NCBI GenBank assembly: GCA_017991555.1
Contig: JAGOQM010000006.1
Span: 180,218 to 244,217, forward strand
Direction: 5' to 3'
DNA length: 64,000 nucleotides
From: Neisseriaceae bacterium
Lineage (GTDB): Bacteria; Pseudomonadota; Gammaproteobacteria; Burkholderiales; Neisseriaceae
The notes under the pieces were generated by a model that had not been told where the DNA came from, did no database searches, and was given only the letters and a program-made list of their open reading frames with translations. Shown here piece after piece: positions 1 to 7,917 of this stretch (position 1 is its first letter; every line of letters starts with the position of its first letter). The position numbers and the translations under genes were made by a program.

Positions 1-1851
1 GTTGCCCAAGTCGTCACAGGCCACGATCACCACTTTCATGCCAGCCATCTGTGCCGACGCAGGGTTAGTACCGTGGGCAGAACGAGGAATCAAGCACACA
101 TCACGATGGCCTTCACCACGAGACTCGTGGTAGCGACGAATCACCACTAAGCCAGCGTACTCACCTTGAGCGCCTGAGTTAGGCTGCAACGACATGGCGT
201 CAAAGCCAGTAATGGTTTTCAACTGTTCTGCCAAACCGTCCAACATGCCCATATAGCCTTCGGTTTGATCTTTAGGCGCAAAAGGATGCATGTTCGAGAA
301 TTCAGGCCAGGTAATCGGCAACATCTCGGCAGTAGCGTTCAGCTTCATGGTACAGCTACCCAATGAAATCATGCTGAAGTTAAGCGCGATGTCTTTGTTC
401 TCTAAACGTTTTAGGTAGCGCAGCATCTCATGTTCAGTGTGATAGCTATTGAACACTGGGTGAGACAAGATGGCATCAGTACGCAATACGGCTTCTGGCA
501 AGCGCGTTTCAACCTGATCAATGATGGCGTCTTTGCCCACGAACAGCTGGGTCAACTGATTCAACTCTTCTAAGCTAGATTCTTCGTGGAAGGCCACGGC
601 CAATACGCTGTCTGACACTTGACGTAGGTTGTAACCAGCGGCCAAAGCGGCGGCGTACACGTCAGCAGCCTTGGCGCCTAAATCTACCTGAACGGTGTCG
701 AACAAGGCGTTATGCACCACTTTACCGCCGGCGGCCGTCACCGTATTGGCAAAAGCGCTGGCCAAGTTGTGAATGCGGTTGGCAATGCGCTTCACGCCTT
801 CAGGACCATGGTAAACAGCGTACATACCGGCCAGGTTGGCCAATAATACCTGTGAGGTACAAATATTAGAGTTGGCTTTTTCACGACGAATGTGCTGTTC
901 GCGCGTTTGCAAGGCCATACGCAGAGCAGGCTTGCCGTTGGCATCAATCGACACCCCAATCAAACGGCCTGGCGCAGAACGCTTCATGCTGTCTTTAAAG
1001 GCAAAGTAAGCAGCGTGAGGGCCACCAAAGCCCATCGGCACGCCAAAGCGTTGGGTATTACCCAAGGCCACGTCGGCACCCATTGCACCCGGTGATTTCA
1101 ACAACACCAGGCTCATAATGTCAGCGGCCACACAGGCCAAAGCGCCTTTAGATTTAACCGCGGCAATCACGTCGGTTAGGTCAACCACGTCGCCATCAAC
1201 GCCAACATACTGGAATAAAGCACCAAAGTAGTCGCCTTCGGCCGCCTGAGCCAAATCGCCAATCACCAAATCAAACTCAAAGTATTTGGCACGGGTTTGC
1301 ATCACGGCTAGGGTTTGGGGCAACACACGGTTGTCGACGAAGAACTGGTTCGACTTAGAACGCGACACGCGCTTGGCCATCGCCATGGCTTCCGCAGCGG
1401 CGGTGGCTTCGTCTAGTAAAGACGCACCAGACACTTCTAAACCAGATAAATCAATACACACCTGTTGGAAGTTCAACAAGGCTTCTAAACGGCCTTGTGA
1501 CACTTCTGCTTGGTATGGCGTATACGCCGTGTACCAACCAGGATTTTCCAACACGTTACGGGCAATCACATTAGGCAAACGGGTTGGATAGTAACCCATG
1601 CCAATGTAGCTTTTAAAAATCTTGTTTTTGCTGGCCATGGCTTTAAGCTTGGCCAATGCATCGGCTTCAGTCATGCTGTCTGGCAAACCGAACGGCTGCG
1701 GCATCAACACGCTGTCCGGTACGGTTTTGGCCACAAACTCAGCCATGCTGTTTAAGCCTAAATCGGCCAACATGCTGGCCTGTTCGGCAGCAGAGGTGCC
1801 AATGTGGCGACCGACAAACTCTTCATTGAAGAATAATGATTGAATACTCAT
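1..1851 (-). CDS. gcvP: Glycine dehydrogenase (decarboxylating), P protein; 3' end off the left edge
   Basis: P protein of the glycine cleavage system. It decarboxylates glycine using PLP and passes the aminomethyl group to lipoyl-GcvH. The 617 visible residues form the N-terminal half plus the start of the C-terminal half (SCTMKLN motif near residue 535). The PLP lysine lies beyond the left edge and cannot be checked. The start at 1851 is an ATG with an AAGGG-type ribosome site about 8 nt upstream. A terminator separates it from gcvH and a 17-bp palindrome lies in its leader, so it probably has its own promoter. The gene reads without a frameshift. The identification is secure from family-typical sequence along the whole visible length. 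Confidence 0.95.
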   Translation of the reverse strand, partial: MSIQSLFFNEEFVGRHIGTSAAEQASMLADLGLNSMAEFVAKTVPDSVLMPQPFGLPDSMTEADALAKLKAMASKNKIFKSYIGMGYYPTRLPNVIARNVLENPGWYTAYTPYQAEVSQGRLEALLNFQQVCIDLSGLEVSGASLLDEATAAAEAMAMAKRVSRSKSNQFFVDNRVLPQTLAVMQTRAKYFEFDLVIGDLAQAAEGDYFGALFQYVGVDGDVVDLTDVIAAVKSKGALACVAADIMSLVLLKSPGAMGADVALGNTQRFGVPMGFGGPHAAYFAFKDSMKRSAPGRLIGVSIDANGKPALRMALQTREQHIRREKANSNICTSQVLLANLAGMYAVYHGPEGVKRIANRIHNLASAFANTVTAAGGKVVHNALFDTVQVDLGAKAADVYAAALAAGYNLRQVSDSVLAVAFHEESSLEELNQLTQLFVGKDAIIDQVETRLPEAVLRTDAILSHPVFNSYHTEHEMLRYLKRLENKDIALNFSMISLGSCTMKLNATAEMLPITWPEFSNMHPFAPKDQTEGYMGMLDGLAEQLKTITGFDAMSLQPNSGAQGEYAGLVVIRRYHESRGEGHRDVCLIPRSAHGTNPASAQMAGMKVVIVACDDLGN

Positions 1852-1880
1852 GAGTCTAACCCTTATATAGTCAACAATGT

Positions 1881-1897
1881 AAACGCTTTAAGCGTTT
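1881..1897. promoter_or_regulatory. Perfect palindrome in the gcvP leader (candidate operator)
   Basis: AAACGCTT-T-AAGCGTTT is a perfect inverted repeat of 8 bp around one base, 30 bp upstream of the gcvP start and outside the gcvH terminator. The AANCG...CGNTT form resembles operators of LacI/GalR-type repressors, but no such regulator is in the window. The operator role is inferred. Confidence 0.4.
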
Positions 1898-1914
1898 GAC
1901 ATCAAAGCAAAACA

Positions 1915-1934
1915 AAGCCCGCGGCAGCGGGCTT
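1915..1934 (-). terminator. Terminator after gcvH
   Basis: Read leftward, an 8-bp stem AAGCCCGC/GCGGGCTT with a 4-nt loop is followed by TGTTTTG. It lies 10 nt past the gcvH stop and so separates gcvT-gcvH from gcvP. Confidence 0.65.
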
Positions 1935-1943
1935 GGGCATTAT

Positions 1944-2327
1944 TTAGTCGATCTCGGCAGCGTACTGCTCTGCGCTCATCAAACCGTCTAGGTCTGCCAC
2001 ATTGGCAGGCTTGATGCGGAAGAACCAACCGGCACCGTAAGGATCGGTGTTGGCTAGGTCTGGGCTGGCCACTAAGTCTTCGTTAATCGCCACGATTTCG
2101 CAACCGATTGGGGCGTAAATGTCAGAAGCGGCTTTAACCGACTCAACCACACCAGCCTGTTCGTCAGCGGCTAGGTTGTCGCCTACGTTTGGCAATTCAA
2201 CAAACACGATGTCGCCCAAAGCTTCTTGTGCGTGTTCGGTAATGCCCACGGTCACGGTGCCGTCGGCTTCCAGTTTCAACCACTCGTGTGAATCAACGTA
2301 TTTTAAATCTGCAGGAATATTGCTCAT
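1944..2327 (-). CDS. gcvH: Glycine cleavage system H protein
   Basis: Lipoyl carrier protein that shuttles the aminomethyl group between GcvP, GcvT and the lipoamide dehydrogenase. Its 127 residues match the usual bacterial length. The lipoylation lysine is K65 in ESVKAASD, and the N-terminal SHEWL and [11 protein letters not shown] motifs are typical. A GGAG ribosome site precedes the ATG. It lies 105 bp downstream of gcvT on the same strand and is probably cotranscribed with it under the glycine riboswitch. No lpd gene for the L protein is in the window. Confidence 0.97.
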   Translation of the reverse strand: MSNIPADLKYVDSHEWLKLEADGTVTVGITEHAQEALGDIVFVELPNVGDNLAADEQAGVVESVKAASDIYAPIGCEIVAINEDLVASPDLANTDPYGAGWFFRIKPANVADLDGLMSAEQYAAEID

Positions 2328-2432
2328 CTTAAATTCTCCAGTGTATTAAAGACACAATCATTAAATGAAAACCAAACTCAATAGCCCATGCTTAAAGCTG
2401 CCGACAGACATGCTGCGGCAGCCATAGCCGGC

Positions 2433-3521
2433 TTACAATTCAAACATTGCCTTGCCTTGACGTACAAATGGCAACTTGATCACGCGCACGTCGGTTAAGG
2501 TACCGCGAATATCGACCTGAGCCGTATCAGCAGTGGCTGCTGGTACGCGCGCAATCGCGATCGATAATTTTAAACTGGGTGAGAACGTACCGCTGGTAAT
2601 AACCCCAGTGCCCACGTTCGGGATGGTCACTTCCATGCCTTCACGTAAAACGCCGCGGGTGGTCATCACTAAACCCACCTGCTTCACGTCGACGCCGGTT
2701 TCTTTTTTGGCTTCTAAGGCCGCTTTACCAATAAACTCACGCTCGTTCCAAGCAATGGTCCAGCCCATGCCGGCTTCTAGTGGCGTGATGTCTTCGTCCA
2801 TGTCATGACCGTAGAGGTTCATGCCGGCTTCTAAACGTAGGGTGTCGCGCGCGCCCAGACCACAAGGCACCACGCCAGCACCTTTAAGAGCGTCAAAGAA
2901 AGCCAAAGCTTCTTGGCTTGGCAACAACACTTCCACACCGTCTTCACCGGTATAGCCGGTACGGGCCACAAACCAATCATTGGCCAACTGCACGCCTTGG
3001 AACAAGCTCAACGCATCAATGGTGTCTTTCCACTCTGGCTTCACGGTTTCTAGCTTGGCAATGGCGTTAGGGCCTTGCACCGCCAAAATGGCCAGGTCAG
3101 TGCGAACCGTCAACTGAACGTCAAATGGCGCCGCGGTTTTTTGGAACCAGGCCACGTCTTTTTCACGCGTTGCGGCATTAGAAATAATGCGGTAGCCATT
3201 TTCAGCTAAATACACGATTAAGTCATCAATCACCCCGCCTTGTTCATTCAACATTGGCGAATACAGGGCTTTACCCACGACTTTTAGCTTAGCCACGTCG
3301 TTGGCCAGTAGTTTTTGCAACCAGGCTTGAGCCTGCGTGCCCACCACGTCGGTAATGGTCATGTGCGACACGTCAAACATACCGGCATCGGTACGCACCG
3401 CTTCATGTTCTTTAATTTGTGAACCGTAATGAATGGGCAATTCCCAGCCGCTAAAATCGACCAGTTTGGCACCAGCATCTACGTGGGCTTGATAAAATGG
3501 GGTGTGTAAAAGTTGTGACAT
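2433..3521 (-). CDS. gcvT: Aminomethyltransferase (glycine cleavage T protein)
   Basis: T protein: it releases ammonia from the aminomethyl-lipoyl H protein and transfers the one-carbon unit to tetrahydrofolate. The 362 residues are full length. Family features include LHTPFY and [10 protein letters not shown] at the N terminus, FDVSHM near residue 50, and an [12 protein letters not shown] segment around residue 190. The ATG at 3521 has a GGAG site 6 nt upstream. It is the first gene after the tandem glycine riboswitch and its promoter, so high glycine should raise expression of gcvT-gcvH. Confidence 0.97.
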   Translation of the reverse strand: MSQLLHTPFYQAHVDAGAKLVDFSGWELPIHYGSQIKEHEAVRTDAGMFDVSHMTITDVVGTQAQAWLQKLLANDVAKLKVVGKALYSPMLNEQGGVIDDLIVYLAENGYRIISNAATREKDVAWFQKTAAPFDVQLTVRTDLAILAVQGPNAIAKLETVKPEWKDTIDALSLFQGVQLANDWFVARTGYTGEDGVEVLLPSQEALAFFDALKGAGVVPCGLGARDTLRLEAGMNLYGHDMDEDITPLEAGMGWTIAWNEREFIGKAALEAKKETGVDVKQVGLVMTTRGVLREGMEVTIPNVGTGVITSGTFSPSLKLSIAIARVPAATADTAQVDIRGTLTDVRVIKLPFVRQGKAMFEL

Positions 3522-3571
3522 ATTGATGGCTCCAATGTAAATAAGAACGCCCTTTTTATGATTTAAAGGTA

Positions 3572-3786
3572 CGTACCCTATCTGTCCTGAAACCTGAGAT
3601 TTTCGAAACCAGCGCCGCTTTTTTGCGACAGTTGGCTTCTTTCCCCCTTCGGTGGGCCAGGCTTGGCCACTCTCCAGATTTGCTTGAGTGCGTTTGCACT
3701 CGTCGTTGAACAGTCCTGTTACCTGAGCGATTACAAGGGTGTATGCGCCTTCGGTGGTGCCTATGCACGCTCTCCTGCCGAACTGA
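3572..3786 (-). ncRNA. Tandem glycine riboswitch (two aptamers) upstream of gcvT
   Basis: Read leftward, two glycine-aptamer cores follow each other. Aptamer I (about 3785-3709) has GGAGAG, then CCGAAGG, then AGGTAACAGGAC. Aptamer II (about 3677-3577) has GGAGAG, then CCGAAGGGGGAAA, then CTCAGGTTTCAGGACAG. The order and spacing match the cooperative two-aptamer class that controls gcvT operons. No strong terminator follows aptamer II before the gcvT ribosome site. Control may therefore act on translation or through the short GGTACGTACC palindrome just after the aptamer. The leftward open frame across this stretch is a by-product of the RNA, not a gene. Confidence 0.93.
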
Positions 3787-3790
3787 CACT

Positions 3791-3819
3791 ATTATCTTTT
3801 GTTTGCCTGTGTTTGGCAA
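3791..3819 (-). promoter_or_regulatory. Sigma-70 promoter of the gcvT riboswitch transcript
   Basis: Leftward -35 TTGCCA (3814-3819), a 17-bp spacer, then -10 GATAAT (3791-3796). The predicted start falls a few bases before the first aptamer, which fits the riboswitch boundaries. Confidence 0.75.
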
Positions 3820-4186
3820 GCCAAAGCACGATAAGGCGTCGAGACGGCAAATGAAAATAACGCTACTTTGCGCCACAACCCATGCCCAAAGTAACTTAAA
3901 CTAACAAAAGATATTAGATATTTTTGCAAATAATGCTTTTATTCATCTATTATAGACGGCGGAGAAAGAACTCACCCTAGGCTTTAAGCCGCTTAATCTG
4001 TTGATTTATCATGATTAAGGCCGGCGCAGCGTCCCTGCGGACGGCAACGTGGTATGGGCAATAGATTGCCATATTGTTTTATAAATACCACCCTTGCAAA
4101 CATATTCTTGCTTAAGCCTCTCTTTTTCAGGTATTCTTTCTCTACATATACTAATACCAACGTTTACTTTTCAGTGACACCCATTC

Positions 4187-4210
4187 GTAGCCCAACAACA
4201 AGATTGGGCT
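4187..4210 (+). promoter_or_regulatory. Hairpin abutting the ribosome site of the Lrp-like gene
   Basis: AGCCCAA, an 8-nt loop, then TTGGGCT (7-bp perfect stem, 4189-4210) ends directly against the CAGGAGAA ribosome site of the next gene. Its position suggests an effect on translation initiation. This is inferred only. Confidence 0.35.
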
Positions 4211-4224
4211 CAGGAGAAAGCTTC

Positions 4225-4707
4225 ATGAAAAATGTGATTTTAGATAAAACCGATCTTAAGATCTTACAAGTACTACAAGAGAATGGTCGCCTTACCAACG
4301 TAGAATTGTCTGAGCGTGTGGCATTGTCCCCCTCTCCTTGCCTACGTCGTTTAAAACAGTTAGAAGACGCCGGCGTGATCCGCCGCTATGCTGCGCTATT
4401 AGAGCCACAGAGTATGGGCCTAGGCCTACAGGCGATCATCCGTGTGTCGCTTAATAAGGGCGACAATGCCCGCACCCTGTTTGATGAAGCGGTACAAGAA
4501 TGGCCTGAAGTCCTGTCTTGCTTCGCGTTAACCGGCGAAACCGACTACTTGTTGCACACCTTCTTTGTCGACATGGAAGATTTCTCCCACTTTGTGCTGG
4601 ACACCCTGCTGTCACAGCCAGGGGTGAACGATGCCAAATCAAGCTTCGTGCTAAAAGAGATTAAATCCACCACGTCGTTACCGTTGGCCCACCTACATTT
4701 AGATTAA
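4225..4707 (+). CDS. Lrp/AsnC-family transcriptional regulator
   Basis: 160 residues. The N-terminal winged helix-turn-helix runs about 8-60 (LDKTDLKILQ, GRLTNVELSERV, LSPSPCLRRLKQLE), and a C-terminal RAM ligand-binding domain covers about 65-150 (GETDYLL, LPGVND-type QPGVND). Length and motifs are close to E. coli Lrp (164 aa). The frame is open back to 4054, but the ATG at 4225 has an AGGAGA ribosome site and gives the family-typical start. It is divergent from gcvT. Lrp proteins often regulate gcv genes, so control of the neighbouring gcv unit is plausible but not shown. The product binds DNA as a dimer or octamer and senses amino acids; the ligand here is unknown. Confidence 0.9.
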   Translation: MKNVILDKTDLKILQVLQENGRLTNVELSERVALSPSPCLRRLKQLEDAGVIRRYAALLEPQSMGLGLQAIIRVSLNKGDNARTLFDEAVQEWPEVLSCFALTGETDYLLHTFFVDMEDFSHFVLDTLLSQPGVNDAKSSFVLKEIKSTTSLPLAHLHLD

Positions 4708-4759
4708 GCCACGGGCCCAAGTGGCCTAAAACCACGGTTAAACACACTATTCGCGTCAT

Positions 4760-4794
4760 AAGGCTGCTTAAAAACCCCATTTTTAGGCAGCCTT
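4760..4794 (+). terminator. Strong hairpin after the Lrp-like gene
   Basis: A 15-bp stem (AAGGCTGCTTAAAAA paired with TTTTTAGGCAGCCTT, one G-T pair) with a 5-nt loop, 53 bp past the stop. No T-run follows on the + strand, though the upper stem itself is A/T rich. It is likely to end transcription or stabilise the mRNA end. Confidence 0.5.
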
Positions 4795-4838
4795 TGTTAT
4801 GATGAAAACCTTTCCATTTTTGCGTCTTGGTTGCCCCT

Positions 4839-5402
4839 ATGCCCCTACCTACTCCCGCCGACACCCTTGTCATTGATCACACCAAAACTTGGTTAGAAAA
4901 AGCCATCATTGGGCTTAACCTCTGCCCTTTTGCCAAGGCCGTGTACGTCAAAGATCAGGTACGCATCGTGGTCAGCCATGCCAAACACCTAGATGGGTTC
5001 TTAGAAGACCTAGACCGCGAGCTAATTTATCTAGCCGAATGCGACCCCAACGTCACCGACACGACGTTACTGGTCCACCCCGACCTTTTTGGTGATTTTT
5101 TAACCTTTAACGACATGGTGTTTGTGGCCGATCAGGCCATCGAAGAGCATGAATTAAGCGGCGTGTTGCAAATTGCCCCCTTCCACCCGCAGTTCCAATT
5201 TGACGGCACCGACGCCGACGACATCAGCAACTACACCAATCGCTCGCCCTACCCAACCTTGCACTTGATTCGCGAAAGCAGCATCGACAAAGCCGTGGCC
5301 GCCATTCCCAACGCCGACGCCATTTTTGAGCGCAACATTGCCCTCCTAGAAGAAATGGGCCATGCAGGCTGGGCCAAGCTCGACATCCCACAGGTAAAAT
5401 AA
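4839..5402 (+). CDS. DUF1415 family protein
   Basis: 187 residues, recognised as DUF1415, a cytoplasmic family of unknown function widespread in Beta- and Gammaproteobacteria. Visible family marks are WLEKAIIGLNLCPFAK near the N terminus, a D-F-L-T-F-ND segment and LQIAPFHPQFQF around residue 115, and NRSPYPTLHLIRE around residue 138. The frame is open to a TTG at 4827, but the ATG at 4839 is the more typical start. No membrane segment or signal peptide is seen. It lies just upstream of rnpB, with no evidence of a shared function. Confidence 0.85.
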   Translation: MPLPTPADTLVIDHTKTWLEKAIIGLNLCPFAKAVYVKDQVRIVVSHAKHLDGFLEDLDRELIYLAECDPNVTDTTLLVHPDLFGDFLTFNDMVFVADQAIEEHELSGVLQIAPFHPQFQFDGTDADDISNYTNRSPYPTLHLIRESSIDKAVAAIPNADAIFERNIALLEEMGHAGWAKLDIPQVK

Positions 5403-5425
5403 AACCAACGCCGCCGGCCCAGCCG

Positions 5426-5434
5426 TGTTAGAAT
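5426..5434 (+). promoter_or_regulatory. Extended -10 promoter element of rnpB
   Basis: TGTTAGAAT is an extended -10 (TGn plus TAGAAT) ending 7 nt before the rnpB 5' end. No good -35 is visible, which is common with extended -10 promoters. Confidence 0.5.
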
Positions 5435-5440
5435 TTGCCG

Positions 5441-5797
5441 GCACAAAAGTTGGCCAGACAGTCGTCGCGTGTTTACACGGGGAGGAAAGTCCGGGCTCCA
5501 TAGAGCAAAATGCCAGCTAACGGCTGGGTGTCGAAAGGCAACGGAAAGTGGTGCAGAGACTTAGACCGCCGATGGCTGCTTCGGCAGCACAGGTAAGGGT
5601 GAGAAGGTGCGGTAAGAGCGCACCGCGCAACGGGTAACCGAAGCGGCAAGCTAAACCCCATTTGGAGCAAGACCAAACAGAAGGCCATGATGCGGCTCGT
5701 ATCGTCTTCGGGTAGGTTGCTTGAGCGTGCTGGTAACGGTACGCCTAGATGAATGACTGTCCTAGACAGAACCCGGCTTATCGACCGACTTTTGTGC
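5441..5797 (+). ncRNA. rnpB: RNase P RNA, class A
   Basis: Catalytic RNA of RNase P, which matures tRNA 5' ends with the RnpA protein. The termini pair as GCACAAAAGT and ACTTTTGTGC (helix P1). The diagnostic GAGGAAAGTCCGGGCTCC block lies at about 5483-5500, followed by the CGAAAGGCAACGGAAAGTGG region and GGGTAAGG-type CRII/CRIII segments. The 3' conserved core is near AGACAGAACCCGGCTTATC (5763-5781). The length of 357 nt is normal for type A. The leftward open frame covering it is non-coding. Confidence 0.96.
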
Positions 5798-5811
5798 ACC
5801 TTATATTTACA

Positions 5812-5846
5812 AACAGCCACTGGCCTAAGGCCAGTGGCTGTTTTGC
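5812..5846 (+). terminator. Terminator of rnpB
   Basis: AACAGCCACTGGCC, a TAA loop and GGCCAGTGGCTGTTTT form a 14-bp perfect stem followed by TTTT. It lies 14 nt past the rnpB 3' end. Confidence 0.9.
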
Positions 5847-5865
5847 TGCGGGCGTGACTGGGCCC

Positions 5866-6566
5866 AAAACCATGGTTTATTGTTCGAATAAAACCCCAGC
5901 GTATATAGGCAGATACTTTAAACTCACCACGCTTGCCCTTAGGTGAAGTACCGTCCCCTTTTAGCCGCCGAGGCGGTTCGTGCGGGGCCGGGGCTTTAAG
6001 GCAAAGTTGTTTGAGTATTTGGCCAAAGGCCCAAATATGAGTTTTTGCCGCCGGCCACGTGCGGGCCAACGAGGGCACCCGCAAAGCGGGCGGATAAAGT
6101 GGGGTGGTTTTTCTTTGCTTCGTTTCTTTTTGACATCAAAAAGAAATGATGGCGCCCTACAGGGCGAAACCCAACGACTGATTAATAGCGGCGTTACCGA
6201 AGCATGAATGGTTTTGAGATGTGCCCTTTAGGCAAGCAGGGCTTTAACTTGAACGTTTGTTTCGCCGAAGGCGACGTCATTTCTTGTGCATGGCCAAAAG
6301 AAACGAAGCAAAGAAAACGACACCCTGGTCCCCGGTCACTTCGTGACTGCCCTCAGCAGAACCTATTGAGCCAGCGCAGGCACTCCAGAATAGTGCTCGA
6401 CCCCCTATAAAAGTGTGGTCGGTCGCCACAAACTTTTTGCCTGCTTCATCTGCCTCAATAGAACCTAATTCGGCGGCTCTACGGGACGGTACTTCACCTA
6501 AGGGATACACTGTCAGAAGGTTGGTAAATTGAGGCACGTCTTCATCAAACAATAAACCATGGTTTT
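5866..6566. repeat. Two inverted ~310-bp repeat copies (imperfect giant palindrome)
   Basis: Left arm about 5866-6175 and right arm about 6250-6566 are diverged copies in opposite orientation around a centre near 6215. Three paired blocks are exact or nearly so. AAAACCATGGTTTATTGTT (5866) pairs with its complement at 6545-6566. A 22-bp block at 5936-5957 pairs with 6483-6504. A 22-bp TTTCTTTGCTTCG block at 6109-6130 pairs with 6296-6317. Weaker similarity fills the spaces between them. The inner block belongs, from memory, to a repeat found between genes in many proteobacteria. There is no transposase. The right arm keeps a 118-codon leftward open frame (6277-6633) that is broken in the left arm; I do not count it as a gene. 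Further right (6610-6640) is a GGTAAAGCGCAGCCTA word that recurs near 63.55 kb. Confidence 0.8.
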
Positions 6567-6788
6567 TACCTTGGCTTATCGCATGCCTATACCGCTCACC
6601 TACCGTAGCATGGGTAAAGCGCAGCCTATCCACCCTACCCCCGCAGGGTTCTTAAGCCATTAAGGGGCAATGAAAACCATGGTTGCATCATGGCCACCGA
6701 AACCAAACGCCCCCATCCCACCACTGGCAAAAACACGCCACCTCCATTATCATCAAACCATTCCCAATCAATGAGAAGCCCTCACACC

Positions 6789-7544
6789 ATGTACACCCAA
6801 TATGGCCCTTTGTGCGCCCAAGTTTACGAACACACCAAACCGGTTGGCCACGCCATCGCCGGTGACCTTGATTATTACCGCAGTCGCTTACACAACGTGA
6901 CCGGCCCCATTTTAGAGGCCGGCGTGGGCAATGGCCGCCTGCTGGTTCCGTTTTACCAAGAAGGCCTCAAAATAGAAGGCATCGACCTCTCGGCCGACAT
7001 GCTGGCCGTGTGCCAGCGCAACTGCGACGGCGCTCAGATTCAACCCACCCTGTATCAGGGTGACATGGGCGCCTATCCTTACCCCCACGCTTATGAAGCC
7101 ATTATTGTGCCCACCGGCTCGTTTGGCCTCATCACCGATCGTCAGGTGGCCGAACGCATTTTGGCGCATTTTTATCAATCGCTACAACCTAATGGCCGCC
7201 TCATTCTCGACCTTGACCTGCCCTCTGATTGGCAAAACAATCAGCAAACCATCAGCAGCCATGAGTTAAGCCCAGACTATGGCATTACCCTGACCTACCA
7301 CGCCCAACACATCAACTGGATCGAGCAAACCACCCACTCCTTGCTCAAGTATGAAGCCTGGCAGCAGGGTCAGCTCGTGGCCACCGAACTACAGCGGTTT
7401 GACCTGCGCTGGTACGGCATTGAAGAGTTTAAACAGCTGTTACTTCGCCTCGGTTATCGCGACATCGTGGTGTCTGCTGACTACCACTATGGTCAGGTCC
7501 CCAGCCAAAACGGCAGCCTCATCACCTTTGAGGCCTGTAAGTAA
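6789..7544 (+). CDS. Class I SAM-dependent methyltransferase
   Basis: 251 residues from the ATG at 6789. The Rossmann-type core shows motif I ILEAGVGNGRLL near residues 42-53, GIDLSADML as motif II around 63-71, YQGDMGAYPY as motif III, and PNGRLILDLDLP as motif V/VI. The substrate is unknown. The family includes small-molecule and ubiquinone-type methyltransferases. The frame is open back to 6690 (MATETKR...), but that extension is low-complexity and atypical. The start MYTQYGPLCAQVYE matches the family pattern, and another in-frame ATG lies at 6771. Its stop is directly followed by the GTG of the alkyltransferase-like gene, so the two are translationally coupled. Confidence 0.85.
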   Translation: MYTQYGPLCAQVYEHTKPVGHAIAGDLDYYRSRLHNVTGPILEAGVGNGRLLVPFYQEGLKIEGIDLSADMLAVCQRNCDGAQIQPTLYQGDMGAYPYPHAYEAIIVPTGSFGLITDRQVAERILAHFYQSLQPNGRLILDLDLPSDWQNNQQTISSHELSPDYGITLTYHAQHINWIEQTTHSLLKYEAWQQGQLVATELQRFDLRWYGIEEFKQLLLRLGYRDIVVSADYHYGQVPSQNGSLITFEACK

Positions 7545-7871
7545 GTGGCCGCGCCGTTAGACACGTTCAAACAACGCGTCCTACACGCTGTGGCCAGCAT
7601 TCCCGCTGGCCACGTGTGTCGTTACGGCACCATCGCCAAACGCTCTGGCAACGCCAAAGCCGCACGCCAGGTCGGCATCATTTTAAAGAAACTGCCCGCT
7701 GGCCATGCTTTGCCCTGGCACCGCGTCGTCAATCGGCTCGGCCAAATTTCGTTAGTGGGCGAAGATCATCAACGTCAAAAAAAGGCCCTCGAAGCAGAGG
7801 GCATCGTTTTTGACGCCAAAGAGCGCATCGATTTAAGCCGCTTTGAATGGCTGTATCACGAAGCCGAATAG
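7545..7871 (+). CDS. Alkyltransferase-like protein (MGMT family, ATL)
   Basis: 108 residues of the O6-alkylguanine-DNA alkyltransferase DNA-binding domain only. The active-site PCHRV of true methyltransferases is PWHRV here (W58), the hallmark of ATL proteins. These bind O6-alkylguanine and hand the lesion to nucleotide excision repair instead of removing the alkyl group. Other family marks are IPAGHVCRYGTIA (20-32) and KALEAEGI. The GTG start at 7545 follows the upstream TAA without a gap. E. coli YbaZ/Atl is the closest known type. Identification is good, but the link to the methyltransferase is only positional. Confidence 0.9.
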   Translation: MAAPLDTFKQRVLHAVASIPAGHVCRYGTIAKRSGNAKAARQVGIILKKLPAGHALPWHRVVNRLGQISLVGEDHQRQKKALEAEGIVFDAKERIDLSRFEWLYHEAE

Positions 7872-7875
7872 GCAT

Positions 7876-7902
7876 AAAAAAACGCCCCATTTATGGGGCG
7901 TT
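7876..7902. terminator. Terminator between the ATL gene and the TerC-family gene
   Basis: AACGCCCC, a 6-nt loop and GGGGCGTT form the stem. Leftward it is followed by TTTTTTAT and is a good terminator for the TerC-family gene. Rightward the T-run is poor. Confidence 0.75.
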
Positions 7903-7917
7903 GTGACAGCTAGATGC

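Noticed and set aside
3556..3876. Leftward 106-codon and rightward 63-codon frames upstream of gcvT
   Set aside because: They lie over the tandem glycine riboswitch and its promoter; the conserved bases are RNA aptamer features, not codons.
5473..6084. Leftward 203-codon frame
   Set aside because: It runs across RNase P RNA and its terminator into the repeat element and resembles no protein.
6277..6633. Leftward 118-codon frame in the right arm of the giant palindrome
   Set aside because: Its tail is the dispersed TTTCTTTGCTTCG repeat, the matching frame in the other arm is broken, and no ribosome site is seen; kept only as part of the repeat.
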